From NCBI RefSeq assembly GCF_003686955.1, contig NZ_RCVM01000014.1, positions 1-51,006 on the forward strand: a stretch of 51,006 nucleotides of DNA, in the 5' to 3' direction. The DNA is from Streptococcus hillyeri. GTDB taxonomy: Bacteria > Bacillota > Bacilli > Lactobacillales > Streptococcaceae. A program made the position numbers and the translations under genes. Under the pieces are notes generated by a model. That model had not been told where the DNA came from. It saw nothing but the letters and a program-made list of their open reading frames with translations, and made no database searches. Position 1 is the stretch's first letter, and every line of letters begins with the position of its first letter. Below, one piece after another: positions 25,297 through 34,284 of the stretch.

Positions 25297-26730
25297 ATGA
25301 ATCTACCTACTGAAGTACGTTATCGCCCCTATGCAGACTGGACCGCTGAGGAGAGAGCAACTATCGCTAAAAATGTCGCTAGCTCTCCTTGGCACACGAC
25401 TTACCACTTGGAACCTAAGACAGGTCTTCTGAATGACCCAAATGGTTTCTCATTCTTTAATGGAAAATTTCAACTTTTCTATCAAAACTGGCCTTTCGGT
25501 GCCGCTCACGGATTAAAACAGTGGGTACACACGGAATCAGAAGACCTCGTTCATTTTAATGAAACAGGAGTCGTCCTTCTTCCTGACCACGCGCACGATA
25601 GTCACGGTGCCTACTCTGGTTCTGCCTATGAAATTGATGACAAACTGTTCTTATTTTACACTGGAAATGTCCGTGATGAAAATTGGGTTCGTGACCCACT
25701 TCAAATCGGTGCCTGGATGGATAAAGAAGGGCAGATTGAAAAATTTGAAAATGTCCTTATCCAACAACCATCTGATGTAACCGAACACTTCCGTGACCCT
25801 CAAATTTTTGATTACAAGGGACAGTTTTACGCGATTGTTGGTGCTCAAAGTTTAGAAAAATCTGGTTTTATCAAACTCTATAAAGCAGTTGATAACAATG
25901 TTCAAAACTGGGAACTTGTCGGTGACCTTGATTTTGGCGGAACAGGCTCAGAATACATGATTGAGTGTCCAAACCTCGTTTTTGTAGATGGCAAACCGGT
26001 ACTTCTTTACAGCCCACAAGGCCTTGATAAGTCTGAGCTCGCTTACGATAACATTTACCCAAATACTTATAAAGTTTTTGACCATTTTGACACAGAAGCA
26101 CCAGCTTTGACAGGAAATGGAACATTAGAAAACCTAGACTATGGCTTTGAGGCCTATGCCACTCAAGGCTTTAACGCTCCAGATGGACGCGCTCTTATCG
26201 TTAGCTGGATTGGGTTGCCAGATGTTGATTACCCAACTGACCGCTACGATTACCAGGGAGCTATGAGTTTGGTCAAAGAGCTTTCTATCAAAGATGGCAA
26301 ACTCTACCAAACACCTGTGGCGGCTATGGAAACTCTCCGTCAAACAACAGAAACCTTGACGAGCAAGTCTGCTACTAACAACATCTACGAACTAGAATTC
26401 ACCGTTCCCGCAAACACAACTGCTGACCTTATGTTGTTTGCTGATGAGGCTGGAAATGGCTTGCGCTTGACCGTTGATACTGAGAATGGAAAAGTCATTT
26501 TAGATCGCTCTGCTTGTGGGAAACAATACGCAACAGACTTTGGAACAAGTCGTGACTGTGACATCGAAACTGCTGAAACCAGCATCCGCCTTTTTGCCGA
26601 TAAATCAGTCGTGGAAATCTTTGTCAACGGTGGTGAAAAAGTCTTTACCAGCCGTGTCTTCCCAACAGAAAATCAAACTGGTTTGGTCGTTCCTAAAGGC
26701 ATCACAGGCACGTACTACGAACTGGGGTAG
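25297..26730 (+). CDS. scrB: Sucrose-6-phosphate hydrolase, GH32
   Basis: A 477-residue cytoplasmic beta-fructosidase that splits sucrose 6-phosphate into glucose 6-phosphate and fructose. GH32 catalytic motifs are intact: LLNDPNG with the nucleophile Asp47, FRDP at 165-168, and the acid/base EC at 223-224. The C-terminal beta-sandwich follows about residue 320 (SVVEIFVNGGEKVFTSRVFP). The start MNLPTEVRYRPYADW is conserved in family members, although no SD precedes the ATG, which directly follows a family B-like repeat. scrR follows after three bases. Confidence 0.96.
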   Translation: MNLPTEVRYRPYADWTAEERATIAKNVASSPWHTTYHLEPKTGLLNDPNGFSFFNGKFQLFYQNWPFGAAHGLKQWVHTESEDLVHFNETGVVLLPDHAHDSHGAYSGSAYEIDDKLFLFYTGNVRDENWVRDPLQIGAWMDKEGQIEKFENVLIQQPSDVTEHFRDPQIFDYKGQFYAIVGAQSLEKSGFIKLYKAVDNNVQNWELVGDLDFGGTGSEYMIECPNLVFVDGKPVLLYSPQGLDKSELAYDNIYPNTYKVFDHFDTEAPALTGNGTLENLDYGFEAYATQGFNAPDGRALIVSWIGLPDVDYPTDRYDYQGAMSLVKELSIKDGKLYQTPVAAMETLRQTTETLTSKSATNNIYELEFTVPANTTADLMLFADEAGNGLRLTVDTENGKVILDRSACGKQYATDFGTSRDCDIETAETSIRLFADKSVVEIFVNGGEKVFTSRVFPTENQTGLVVPKGITGTYYELG

Positions 26731-26733
26731 GCT

Positions 26734-27696
26734 ATGGTCGCAAAACTTACTGACGTTGCAGCTTTGGCAGGCGTAAGTCCTACCACCGTTTCACGTGTTA
26801 TCAATAATAAAGGCTATCTCTCTCAGAAAACCATCGAAAAAGTTCGCGCAGCAATGAAAGAGCTCAATTATCAGCCAAATACACTCGCCAGAAGCCTTCA
26901 AGGAAAATCAGCCAAGCTCATTGGATTAATTTTCCCAAGCACTAGCAACATCTTCTACGCTGAACTCATTGAACATCTAGAGCACGAGCTCTTTCAAAAG
27001 GGTTACAAAGCTATCATCTGCAACAGCGAAAGTGACCCTGTTAAGGAGCGTGAGTACCTTGAAATGCTTGGTGCACATCAGGTTGACGGTATCATATCAT
27101 CTAGCCATAATTTGGGAATTGATGATTATGAAAAGGTTGAAGCACCTATCGTTGCCTTTGACCGTAATCTAGCCCCAAATGTCCCTATCGTCTCCTCGGA
27201 TAACTTTTCTGGCGGAAAAATGGCTGCGCAACTCTTGGAGAAAAACGGCTGCCAAAACATTATCATGATTACCGGAAACGACAATTCAAACTCTCCAACC
27301 GGACTGCGTGCGCTAGGGTTTAACTATCCTCGCAAAAATCGCCCCGTCATCAACGTTCCAAGTAATCTATCGACGCTCCGCAGAGAAATGGAAATTCGTT
27401 CTATTCTAGCCACCCAAAAACCAGACGGCGTGTTCGCTTCGGACGACTTAACCGCTATTTTGGTGATGAAAATGGCAGAGCAACTAGACCTCTCTCTCTC
27501 TACAGACCTAAAAGTCGTTGGCTATGATGGCACACAATTCATTGAAAATTACTTCCCTCAACTCACAACCATCAAACAACCCTTGCAAGAAATCGCTAGC
27601 TTAATTGTTGATGTGTTGTTGAAAAAAATTTCTGGGGAACCTACTCAAAAAGATTACATTCTGCCTGTGCAAGTCCTCAGTGGACATATCCTATAA
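26734..27696 (+). CDS. scrR: Sucrose operon repressor, LacI family
   Basis: A 320-residue repressor. The N-terminal helix-turn-helix and hinge read KLTDVAALAGVSPTTVSRVI...LNYQPNTLARSLQGKS; a periplasmic-binding-protein-like sensor domain follows (about 60-320). It lies three bases after scrB, so repressor and hydrolase are co-expressed and autoregulated. Likely operators are the two CG-centred sites in the scrA-scrB gap. The inducer is probably a phosphorylated sugar. A terminator follows. Confidence 0.95.
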   Translation: MVAKLTDVAALAGVSPTTVSRVINNKGYLSQKTIEKVRAAMKELNYQPNTLARSLQGKSAKLIGLIFPSTSNIFYAELIEHLEHELFQKGYKAIICNSESDPVKEREYLEMLGAHQVDGIISSSHNLGIDDYEKVEAPIVAFDRNLAPNVPIVSSDNFSGGKMAAQLLEKNGCQNIIMITGNDNSNSPTGLRALGFNYPRKNRPVINVPSNLSTLRREMEIRSILATQKPDGVFASDDLTAILVMKMAEQLDLSLSTDLKVVGYDGTQFIENYFPQLTTIKQPLQEIASLIVDVLLKKISGEPTQKDYILPVQVLSGHIL

Positions 27697-27702
27697 CCAA
27701 AC

Positions 27703-27742
27703 TGCCTGATAGTAACCATTTCAACAGACTATCAGGTATTTT
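27703..27742 (+). terminator. Terminator of scrBR
   Basis: Stem CCTGATAGT / ACTATCAGG with a 13-base loop and a following TATTTTT. The stem runs into the promoter of the next gene. Confidence 0.8.
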
Positions 27743-27744
27743 TA

Positions 27745-27763
27745 TGCTATAATTAACGACGTT
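27745..27763 (+). promoter_or_regulatory. Extended -10 promoter of the carboxypeptidase gene
   Basis: TGCTATAAT (TATAAT at 27748-27753) with a TG extension and no good -35. The expected start is near 27760, only about four bases before the ATG at 27764, so the mRNA would be leaderless or nearly so. Confidence 0.6.
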
Positions 27764-28930
27764 ATGACCTTATCAAAAAACATCTTTTTAAACGTGATAC
27801 TCTTTTTGAGCATTCTTGGACTAGGCTTTCTAAAAACCTCGCCAGTCTTTTCAGACGACTTTGATGTTGCTGCTAAACATGCCTTTGCTCTTGAAAGCTC
27901 GACAGGAAAAATCTTATACGCTAAGGATTCTAATACCCCAGTAGCCATCTCTGATTACGCTTATGAATTAACCTCAAATTGGGAAATCAGTAATGTTCCC
28001 ATGACAAAACGCTCCTACACGGTCAAGGAACTTGTCGATGCCAGCTTACTAGCCAGTTCAAACAGCGCAGCCATTGCCCTTGCCGAACACCTAGCCGGTA
28101 GCGAGCCAGCCTTTGTTGACCTCATTAAGCGCCAATTAGAAACTTGGGGAATTACAGATACCAAACTGGTCAATGCCACTGGACTTAATAACAAGTATTT
28201 AGGCGATCACATTTACCCCAATTCCCAAAAAGATGACGAGAACATGATGAGTGCTAAAAGTCTCGCTAAAATAGCTTACCATCTGATTACGGACTACCCT
28301 GATGTTTTGACCATTACAAACCAAGCAGGCAGTAATTTTGATGGAAAGCCAATTCAAAATACCAACGCCATGCTGACAGGAATGCCTAGATATCGCAAAG
28401 GTGTCGACGGTCTTAAAACGGGCTCAACGGAACGTGCAGGTCACTGCTTTGTTTCTACTGCGACTGTTAATAACATGCGGGTGATTACTGTCATTTTAAA
28501 TGCTGATAATCCCAAGGACAACCCAAATGCACGATTTGAGGCGACAAATGCCTTACTCAACCATATTGAAGCAACCTTTGAGCCTCTAACTCTTTTTTCT
28601 GCTGGAGAAAAAGTAGGAAAAGCACCAGTCAAAGATGGTGAAAAAGAAACAGCTAACGCTATTCTCAAAAATGACTTCACTGTCATCACCACAAAAACGT
28701 TGACCAATCCAGCCCCTGCAAAACTCAACTTTACCGCCAACTTAAAAGCTCCTGTAAGAGCTAATCAACACATCGGAGACCTTACTTATCAAGATATAAA
28801 CCTCATCGACCAAGGCTATCTTGATGCTCCACCATCTCTACCTCTCCTAGCACAAGATACTATCGAAACCAAGTTTATCTTAGAAATTTGGTGGGAAAAT
28901 CTTGTGAACTACATCAACGAAAAACTCTAA
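27764..28930 (+). CDS. dacA: D-alanyl-D-alanine carboxypeptidase (S11), SxxK segment missing
   Basis: A 388-residue secreted penicillin-binding protein family member (PBP3/DacA) that normally trims the terminal D-Ala of peptidoglycan stems. A signal peptide spans about residues 1-30. The SxN motif is at S98-N100 (LLASSNSAA) and KTG at about 217-219 (GLKTGST). The block with the catalytic SxxK is absent: NTPVAI (to residue 62) joins SDYAYELT directly, where pneumococcal PBP3 has about 29 further residues including SITK. The frame is kept. As read, the protein should lack acyl-enzyme activity. The C-terminal domain and amphipathic anchor helix (about 370-388) look intact. No SD precedes the ATG. 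Confidence 0.88.
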   Translation: MTLSKNIFLNVILFLSILGLGFLKTSPVFSDDFDVAAKHAFALESSTGKILYAKDSNTPVAISDYAYELTSNWEISNVPMTKRSYTVKELVDASLLASSNSAAIALAEHLAGSEPAFVDLIKRQLETWGITDTKLVNATGLNNKYLGDHIYPNSQKDDENMMSAKSLAKIAYHLITDYPDVLTITNQAGSNFDGKPIQNTNAMLTGMPRYRKGVDGLKTGSTERAGHCFVSTATVNNMRVITVILNADNPKDNPNARFEATNALLNHIEATFEPLTLFSAGEKVGKAPVKDGEKETANAILKNDFTVITTKTLTNPAPAKLNFTANLKAPVRANQHIGDLTYQDINLIDQGYLDAPPSLPLLAQDTIETKFILEIWWENLVNYINEKL

Positions 28931-28945
28931 CAAATTCACATAACT

Positions 28946-29821
28946 ATGCTAACTATCTATCAAATTAATCTCCCTAGTACCATTGCTCCCTTAACTGTCA
29001 AGGAGTTATTAGAAGAACAGTGGCTCGTCCCACGTAAAATCAGGCACTTCTTACGCACCAAAAGACACCTGTTGGTCAATGATGCCCATGTGACTTGGCA
29101 AACTACTGTCAAAGCAGGGGATAGGATTACACTCATGTTTGACCCTGACGATTATCCTGAAAAGCAGATTCCCTTTGGAGATAAGCAGTTGGTTGACTGT
29201 CTCTATGAGGATGAACACCTCATTATCGTCAATAAGCCCGAAGGCATGAAAACGCACGGCAATGAACCTACAGAAATCGCTCTCCTCAATCATGTCTCCG
29301 CCTATGTTGGTTCGACCTGCTATGTGGTGCACCGCTTGGACATGGAAACCAGTGGCGCCGTCCTCTTCGCTAAAAATCCCTTTGTCCTTCCCATCGTCAA
29401 CCGATTACTTGAAACCAAGCAAATTAACCGACACTATTGGGCATTAGCATACGGTCTTTTCCAACAAAAACAGGTAACTTATCGCGATAAAATTGGACGT
29501 GACCGCCACGACCGAAGAAAACGGATAGTGGATTCCAAAAATGGGCAGACTGCCATCACCCATATCACTCGCTTAAAAACCTTTAACAACGCCACTCTCG
29601 TCAATTGCAGACTAGACACTGGACGTACCCACCAAATCCGAGTCCACCTCTCCCATCACGGTCATGCTTTAATCGGAGACCCCCTTTACAACTCAAAAGT
29701 TGCACCACGGCTCATGCTTCACGCCCACCAACTCAGCTTTACCCATCCCTTCACAAGAGAACAAATTACCGTTAAAGCCAATTCTCAAAGCTTTGAAAAA
29801 GGCATCTCCTCACAACAATGA
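28946..29821 (+). CDS. RluA-family pseudouridine synthase
   Basis: A 291-residue enzyme that isomerises uridine in rRNA or tRNA. An N-terminal S4-like region (about 15-70) precedes the catalytic domain with HRLDMETSGAVLFAKN near residues 129-144, whose Asp is the nucleophile, then RTHQIRVHLSHHGHALIGDPLY. The RNA target cannot be assigned. It follows dacA by 15 bases and has no obvious SD, so it probably depends on coupling to dacA. Adjacent dacA and rluA-like genes are also seen in other streptococci. Confidence 0.92.
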   Translation: MLTIYQINLPSTIAPLTVKELLEEQWLVPRKIRHFLRTKRHLLVNDAHVTWQTTVKAGDRITLMFDPDDYPEKQIPFGDKQLVDCLYEDEHLIIVNKPEGMKTHGNEPTEIALLNHVSAYVGSTCYVVHRLDMETSGAVLFAKNPFVLPIVNRLLETKQINRHYWALAYGLFQQKQVTYRDKIGRDRHDRRKRIVDSKNGQTAITHITRLKTFNNATLVNCRLDTGRTHQIRVHLSHHGHALIGDPLYNSKVAPRLMLHAHQLSFTHPFTREQITVKANSQSFEKGISSQQ

Positions 29822-30135
29822 CACAAGCACCATTATTGTCTATATACCCAAAAACGACTGTTTTTAGCTCTCATAAAAATGAGAAGCCGATAGAACATTC
29901 GTTTTTTATTAGGTTTCACTTTATTTACAGGTGTCTTCTCCGTCTTTTTATAGATTCTTTATGTTATCTTAAGGTTCACTTTATTTTATCTAAATAATTT
30001 TGCGGTAAAATTTTTATGGGAAGAAATAGCATCGTGTCCATATCGTCAAGACCTCTTGACGATATGGACACGATGCTTAAACAATCACTGATGCTCCCTA
30101 AATTTTATCTTTACATTAAAGGAGAAGATTATTAC
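29822..30135 (+). promoter_or_regulatory. Upstream region of the surface-protein gene
   Basis: No gene here, although an ATG-initiated frame extends through it. It has two GGTTCACTTTATT-like repeats (about 29912 and 29971), a -10-like TAAAAT near 30006, the 23-bp perfect inverted repeat at 30028-30077, and AAAGGAGA before the ATG. Confidence 0.5.
30028..30077. repeat. Perfect 23-bp inverted repeat with 4-base loop
   Basis: Arms 30028-30050 and 30055-30077 are exact reverse complements, separated by ACCT. It lies in the presumed 5' leader of the LPxTG protein, between a -10-like sequence and the SD. No T run follows. Confidence 0.95.
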
Positions 30136-32856
30136 ATGTATAAAGGAAATGTGCCTAAATTTACATTACGTAAATTATCAGTAGGAATTGTCTCTCTAGG
30201 TGCTGGAGTGGCATTGATGGGAACGACACTCACTACAACTGTTCATGCGGATGAAGCTACAGCAGGAACAGCTACAACCACATCAACGACAACAGAAGCT
30301 GATAGCTCTGAGACAGAAACAAGTCATTCGACAAGCACTGAAACTACTGCTGTTGTTTCCACGCCATTAGAAACTGAAAGTTCAGAAGCTCCTAAACAAG
30401 TAGAAGAGAAAAAAGAGGACTCCGAATTAGAATCCTCTGTAACTAAAGTTGAGAATGATACAGTAGTCACTGAGACTTTAACAAAACCTAAGACTGAGAC
30501 AGAACCAAAAACAGAGATCAAGACTGAGTATAAATTGGTCAATGAAAAAAAAGAGGGCGTTTCAGACATCAAGGAAGAGAAAAAAGTTCAAGATAGCAAC
30601 ATCATCTCTAAGAAAGAAAAAACCGACCTCTTCGATGTGACACGTGAATCTAGCATTGATGAAACTGGTACTCTTACAGTAACAACTACCATCAATCCAA
30701 AAGAAATCGATCATGGTGCAGAAGTTATCGTCTTGCTGGACACATCACGTAAAATGGTTCAGGCAGATAGCGGAGAAGCTTTCAAAAAAGCAAAAGAGAA
30801 AATTAAAGAGTTGGTCACTACCTTGGTGGGTGAAGGAGCTACTCACGGACAACGTAATTCTGTTCGTATTATTACATTTGACAAACACGCTTCTGAACTT
30901 CATAACTTAACTGCCGATAATATTGACAAAACTCTAAATAATATAGATACTGATACTAAATATCGAAATCAGTACGGCGTTGCCCTACAAGAAGCTATCC
31001 ATAAAGCACGTACAACTTTTGACAGCGAGCGTGAAAAAGCAGAAAAAAATAAAACTATCAAATACAACAAACGCCAGCATATCGTTCTCTTCTCACAAGG
31101 AGAAGCAACTTTTAGTTATGATTTAACTGATAAAACAAAAGCCACAAAACAAGATATCAATGAAGATGTCACTTACAGTTATCCAATGTGGCCATTTTAT
31201 TTTGATACAACAGTATCTAAAGGAAATATTGTTACAGATGCTCAAAGCGCTCTTGAATTGTTAGGAAAATTTGGTATTAACATAGAAGATGCTAAAAAAG
31301 CTATCCCATTAGCAAACATTGTAAATAAAACTCTCGGTTTATTTGGTGCTTTCTTAGGTGCTGATAACCCCTTAGATTACCGTACTCTCAAAGAGTTTAA
31401 ATACGATGGTAAAGATGCAAGCCAATTTGATTACTCTAACAAGATTGGTGAAGGATACAATTATAGAAGCTTTTCTGATATTGATACCAATAGACCCGAT
31501 GGTGCTTTGGAATTTATAAAGGAAAAAGTCAAAAATGCTGTTTCAAAAGATACCAAAGCCCTTGAAACATTACAATATTATTTCCCATTTGTAAAAACGG
31601 CTACAGACGCGACAATTGACGCTGTTTTAGACCGTCTTTTCCATCCAAGAAGTTATATCTTCCATAACCACAATCTAGCAGCTAAGGCAGAAGCTAAATT
31701 AGCTCAAAATGCTGATATTAAAGTTTATTCTGTCGATGTTACAACAGATACAAATTTTGAAAAGTTTGATAACTATTTGAAGAGCATGTCTGACAATGAA
31801 AATATGCTAGAAATTTCAAAAAACAACACTGAACTAGCAACTAAATTTAGAGATACTCTCAAAAACATTACAATTACAGATACATTAAAAGATATATTAG
31901 ATATTTCCACATTGGTTAAACCCGATTCTTTAAAATATGAAGATAAAAAAGAATCAAGTTGGTTTGGTACCATTCAAAAATCAATATTGACATGGTCTCT
32001 TGACAAAGATGCTATCAAGGAAGCGTTTGAGCAAGGTAAACCTTTAACCGTTACTTACAAGATTAAAGTTAAAACACCTCATAATTCAAAAAGACCAGAG
32101 ACAGCAATTTCTCCTGAGTTAAAATATACAATTAACGATAAGACAGAGAAAGCATCTTATATCCTTCAAGATATTAAATTCAAACAAGTGGAATCAAAAG
32201 TTGACAAAATCGTTGAAACTCACTCTGAGGGCATTGTCGAACTTGATAGCAAACTTGCACCTATTTCAGGTAGCAACGCTGGTTCTATTGATGATCAAGT
32301 GGAAATCATTGACGACACTACTACACCTAAAAAACCTGAAAGTGGTGTGGAACCTAAGGATGAAAAACCTCAAACAGATGGCGAAACAACTCCTGAGAAC
32401 GATTCAACTAACCCTCAAGGTGATGCGAAACCTGAGTTGGATACTCCTGAGAATGATAACAAAGGTAATGGTAATAACTCTGGTAAAGAAACTATGCCTG
32501 AAAAACCTGAAACTAAAGAACCTGAGGTTGAAGAAAAACCTGAAGCTAAAGAGCCTGAGGTTGAAGACAAACCTGAGTTGGATACTCCTGAGAAAGATGA
32601 CCAAGGTAAAGACAGCAACTCTGGTAAAGATACTATGCCTGAAAAACAACCTGAGGCTGATAAACAACCTAAAGTTGAAAGCAAGCCTGAGACAAAAGCA
32701 GCTGCTACAAAACAATCATCAGCTTCACGTGCAAATCAGTCAAGTGCTAACCAAAAGCTTCCATCAACAGGTGATAAAGAGTTAGTTCTTGCTACACTCC
32801 TCGGTATCGAATTGATGTTTACAGCTGGACTTTGCGCACGTCGTAAAGAAGACTAA
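30136..32856 (+). CDS. LPxTG surface protein with von Willebrand A-like domain
   Basis: A 906-residue wall-anchored protein. The signal peptide has a YSIRK-like motif (FTLRKLSVGIVSLGAGVAL), cleaved near HADE. A Thr/Ser/Glu-rich stalk follows, then a VWA-like domain (about 195-330), a large unknown region, and a Pro/Glu/Lys-rich repeat stalk with two copies of ELDTPE..D....NSGK.TMPEK. The C terminus is LPSTG, a hydrophobic segment and RRKED. The metal site is degenerate: DTSRK replaces DxSxS (residues 202-206) and FSQGEATFS has Gln321 for the usual Asp. I start at the ATG with AAGGAG 11 bases upstream; an earlier ATG would read through the palindrome. Adhesion is likely but unproven. Confidence 0.85.
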   Translation: MYKGNVPKFTLRKLSVGIVSLGAGVALMGTTLTTTVHADEATAGTATTTSTTTEADSSETETSHSTSTETTAVVSTPLETESSEAPKQVEEKKEDSELESSVTKVENDTVVTETLTKPKTETEPKTEIKTEYKLVNEKKEGVSDIKEEKKVQDSNIISKKEKTDLFDVTRESSIDETGTLTVTTTINPKEIDHGAEVIVLLDTSRKMVQADSGEAFKKAKEKIKELVTTLVGEGATHGQRNSVRIITFDKHASELHNLTADNIDKTLNNIDTDTKYRNQYGVALQEAIHKARTTFDSEREKAEKNKTIKYNKRQHIVLFSQGEATFSYDLTDKTKATKQDINEDVTYSYPMWPFYFDTTVSKGNIVTDAQSALELLGKFGINIEDAKKAIPLANIVNKTLGLFGAFLGADNPLDYRTLKEFKYDGKDASQFDYSNKIGEGYNYRSFSDIDTNRPDGALEFIKEKVKNAVSKDTKALETLQYYFPFVKTATDATIDAVLDRLFHPRSYIFHNHNLAAKAEAKLAQNADIKVYSVDVTTDTNFEKFDNYLKSMSDNENMLEISKNNTELATKFRDTLKNITITDTLKDILDISTLVKPDSLKYEDKKESSWFGTIQKSILTWSLDKDAIKEAFEQGKPLTVTYKIKVKTPHNSKRPETAISPELKYTINDKTEKASYILQDIKFKQVESKVDKIVETHSEGIVELDSKLAPISGSNAGSIDDQVEIIDDTTTPKKPESGVEPKDEKPQTDGETTPENDSTNPQGDAKPELDTPENDNKGNGNNSGKETMPEKPETKEPEVEEKPEAKEPEVEDKPELDTPEKDDQGKDSNSGKDTMPEKQPEADKQPKVESKPETKAAATKQSSASRANQSSANQKLPSTGDKELVLATLLGIELMFTAGLCARRKED

Positions 32857-32931
32857 TCTTAATTCTCTCACAAGGTGATCATAGAAGAGTTAATAACTCC
32901 CTGCCACATGATTTGTGATACCACTAAAGAT

Positions 32932-32980
32932 TAAGCAATGACCTTGTTCCTCATCACAGAGGCAAGGTCATTGCTTATTC
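32932..32980 (+). terminator. Terminator of the surface-protein gene
   Basis: A long stem AAGCAATGACCTTG / CAAGGTCATTGCTT around a 19-base loop, about 75 bases after the stop. Confidence 0.75.
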
Positions 32981-33052
32981 GGATAAACTTTGGGGGAGCC
33001 TAATGCCTATCCACATCAATAGGACATCACAACTATTTTTCTTAAAACACCA

Positions 33053-33080
33053 AAAAACCAGCGATTGCTGGTTTTTTCTG
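33053..33080. terminator. Terminator of ulaG
   Basis: Stem AAAAAACCAGC / GCTGGTTTTTT, able to act in both directions. On the minus strand it follows the ulaG stop. Confidence 0.85.
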
Positions 33081-33090
33081 ATGTATTCAA

Positions 33091-34182
33091 TTATAGCAAG
33101 GCTTTGAATTGGATATCTGAATCTTCTAAGAAGTAATCATCAAATCCACGTGGGTGGTGATATTCGATACGGTCTTTATCTAGTGGGTAAGTATACTTAC
33201 CTCCAACTTCCCAGATAAATGGATGGAATTGGTATTGTAGGCGTTCTTTACGCATCTTCCAAAGTTGAAGGATTTCATCTGTCGATGCCATAAAGTTTGA
33301 CCAAATATCGTAATGAACTGGAATGATAACTTTAGCACCAAGATTTTCAGCCATGCGTAACAGGTCAATAGAAGTCATTTTATCTTGGATACCGATTGGA
33401 TTGTCTCCATAGTTATTGATGGCAACGTCAATGTTAAAGTCACGGCCGTGTTTCGCAAAATAATTTGAGAAGTGAGAATCAGCACCGTGGTAAATTGTTC
33501 CACCTGGTGTTTCAAAGACATAGTTAACAGCTTTTGATGCCATCAAGTCATCCGTAACTGGGAGACCGCGCAAGCTATTGCCATTTTCCTCATATCCTTC
33601 GATTGGTAAGGTTACAAGGCAAGTACGGTCAAATGACTCTACTGCTGTCACTTTAATGTCTTTAAAAGCAAAGCTATCACCTGGTTTGACCACTTGGATA
33701 CGATCTTCAGGAACTCCCCATTTTTTCCAAATCTCAGCGCATCCGCTAGGCCCAACAAATTTGACATGAGATAATTTAGGATTATTAAGGATGGCTGCCG
33801 ATGTTGAAATGTCCATATGGTCAGAGTGAACATGAGATACCAAATAGTAATCCAATTCATTGATGGCAAATGGGTCGATAACCATTGGTTGAACACGAAG
33901 ATTTGGTTGTAATTTACGAACTCCTGACATGTTTGCCATTTGGTGACCCCAAATCATGTCTTTGACTTTTTTCGTTGATTTTCCACGGTTTGCCCAAAGG
34001 TCCATCACCACATTGGCACCCCCTGGTGTTTTAATCCAAACGCCACAGTTTCCTAACCACCACATGGCAAAATTGCCTTCTGGCACGACTTCTTCTTCAA
34101 TTTCTTCGTTTAGCCAAGTTCCCCATTCTGGAAACGTTGACAAAATCCAAGATTCACGTGTAATGTCTTGTACCTTAACCAT
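33091..34182 (-). CDS. ulaG: L-ascorbate-6-phosphate lactonase
   Basis: A 363-residue metallo-beta-lactamase-fold enzyme opening the lactone of L-ascorbate 6-phosphate to give 3-keto-L-gulonate 6-phosphate. Metal ligands are in SHVHSDHMDIS, with NLGAKVIIPVHYDIW near the C terminus and AMWWLGNCGVWIKTPGG near the N terminus. SD AGGAGG is upstream. It stands alone, 7 kb from the other ula genes, but its promoter is nearly the same as that of ulaA, so it belongs to the same regulon. Confidence 0.95.
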   Translation of the reverse strand: MVKVQDITRESWILSTFPEWGTWLNEEIEEEVVPEGNFAMWWLGNCGVWIKTPGGANVVMDLWANRGKSTKKVKDMIWGHQMANMSGVRKLQPNLRVQPMVIDPFAINELDYYLVSHVHSDHMDISTSAAILNNPKLSHVKFVGPSGCAEIWKKWGVPEDRIQVVKPGDSFAFKDIKVTAVESFDRTCLVTLPIEGYEENGNSLRGLPVTDDLMASKAVNYVFETPGGTIYHGADSHFSNYFAKHGRDFNIDVAINNYGDNPIGIQDKMTSIDLLRMAENLGAKVIIPVHYDIWSNFMASTDEILQLWKMRKERLQYQFHPFIWEVGGKYTYPLDKDRIEYHHPRGFDDYFLEDSDIQFKALL

Positions 34183-34210
34183 AATATTTTCCTCCTAGCT
34201 TACGTCTAAA

Positions 34211-34284
34211 TGTTTATTTACAAGATTAGTATAACTCTGTAAACGCTATCAAAAAAGACCAAGAAATACACAGTCCTGTGTTCA
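34211..34284 (-). promoter_or_regulatory. ulaG: ulaG promoter: regulator palindrome, cre and -10
   Basis: On the plus strand: TGTTTATTTACAAG (34211-34224), -10 (TATACT on the minus strand), a cre fully matching TGWAANCGNTNWCA at 34238-34251 (TGTAAACGCTATCA), AAAAAAGACCAAGAAA, then the palindrome ACACAGTCCTGTGT at 34268-34281. The block recurs upstream of ulaA with the same spacing. Confidence 0.8.

Noticed and set aside
30016..30135. N-terminal extension of the surface protein by 40 residues
   Set aside because: The extension reads through the perfect palindrome and would place residues before the YSIRK-type signal peptide; the ATG at 30136 has AAGGAG upstream.
32201..32785. 194-residue overlapping ORF within the LPxTG gene
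   Set aside because: It is a Leu/Lys-rich shift-frame reading of the Pro/Glu/Lys repeat stalk; the in-frame protein with signal peptide and LPSTG explains the region.
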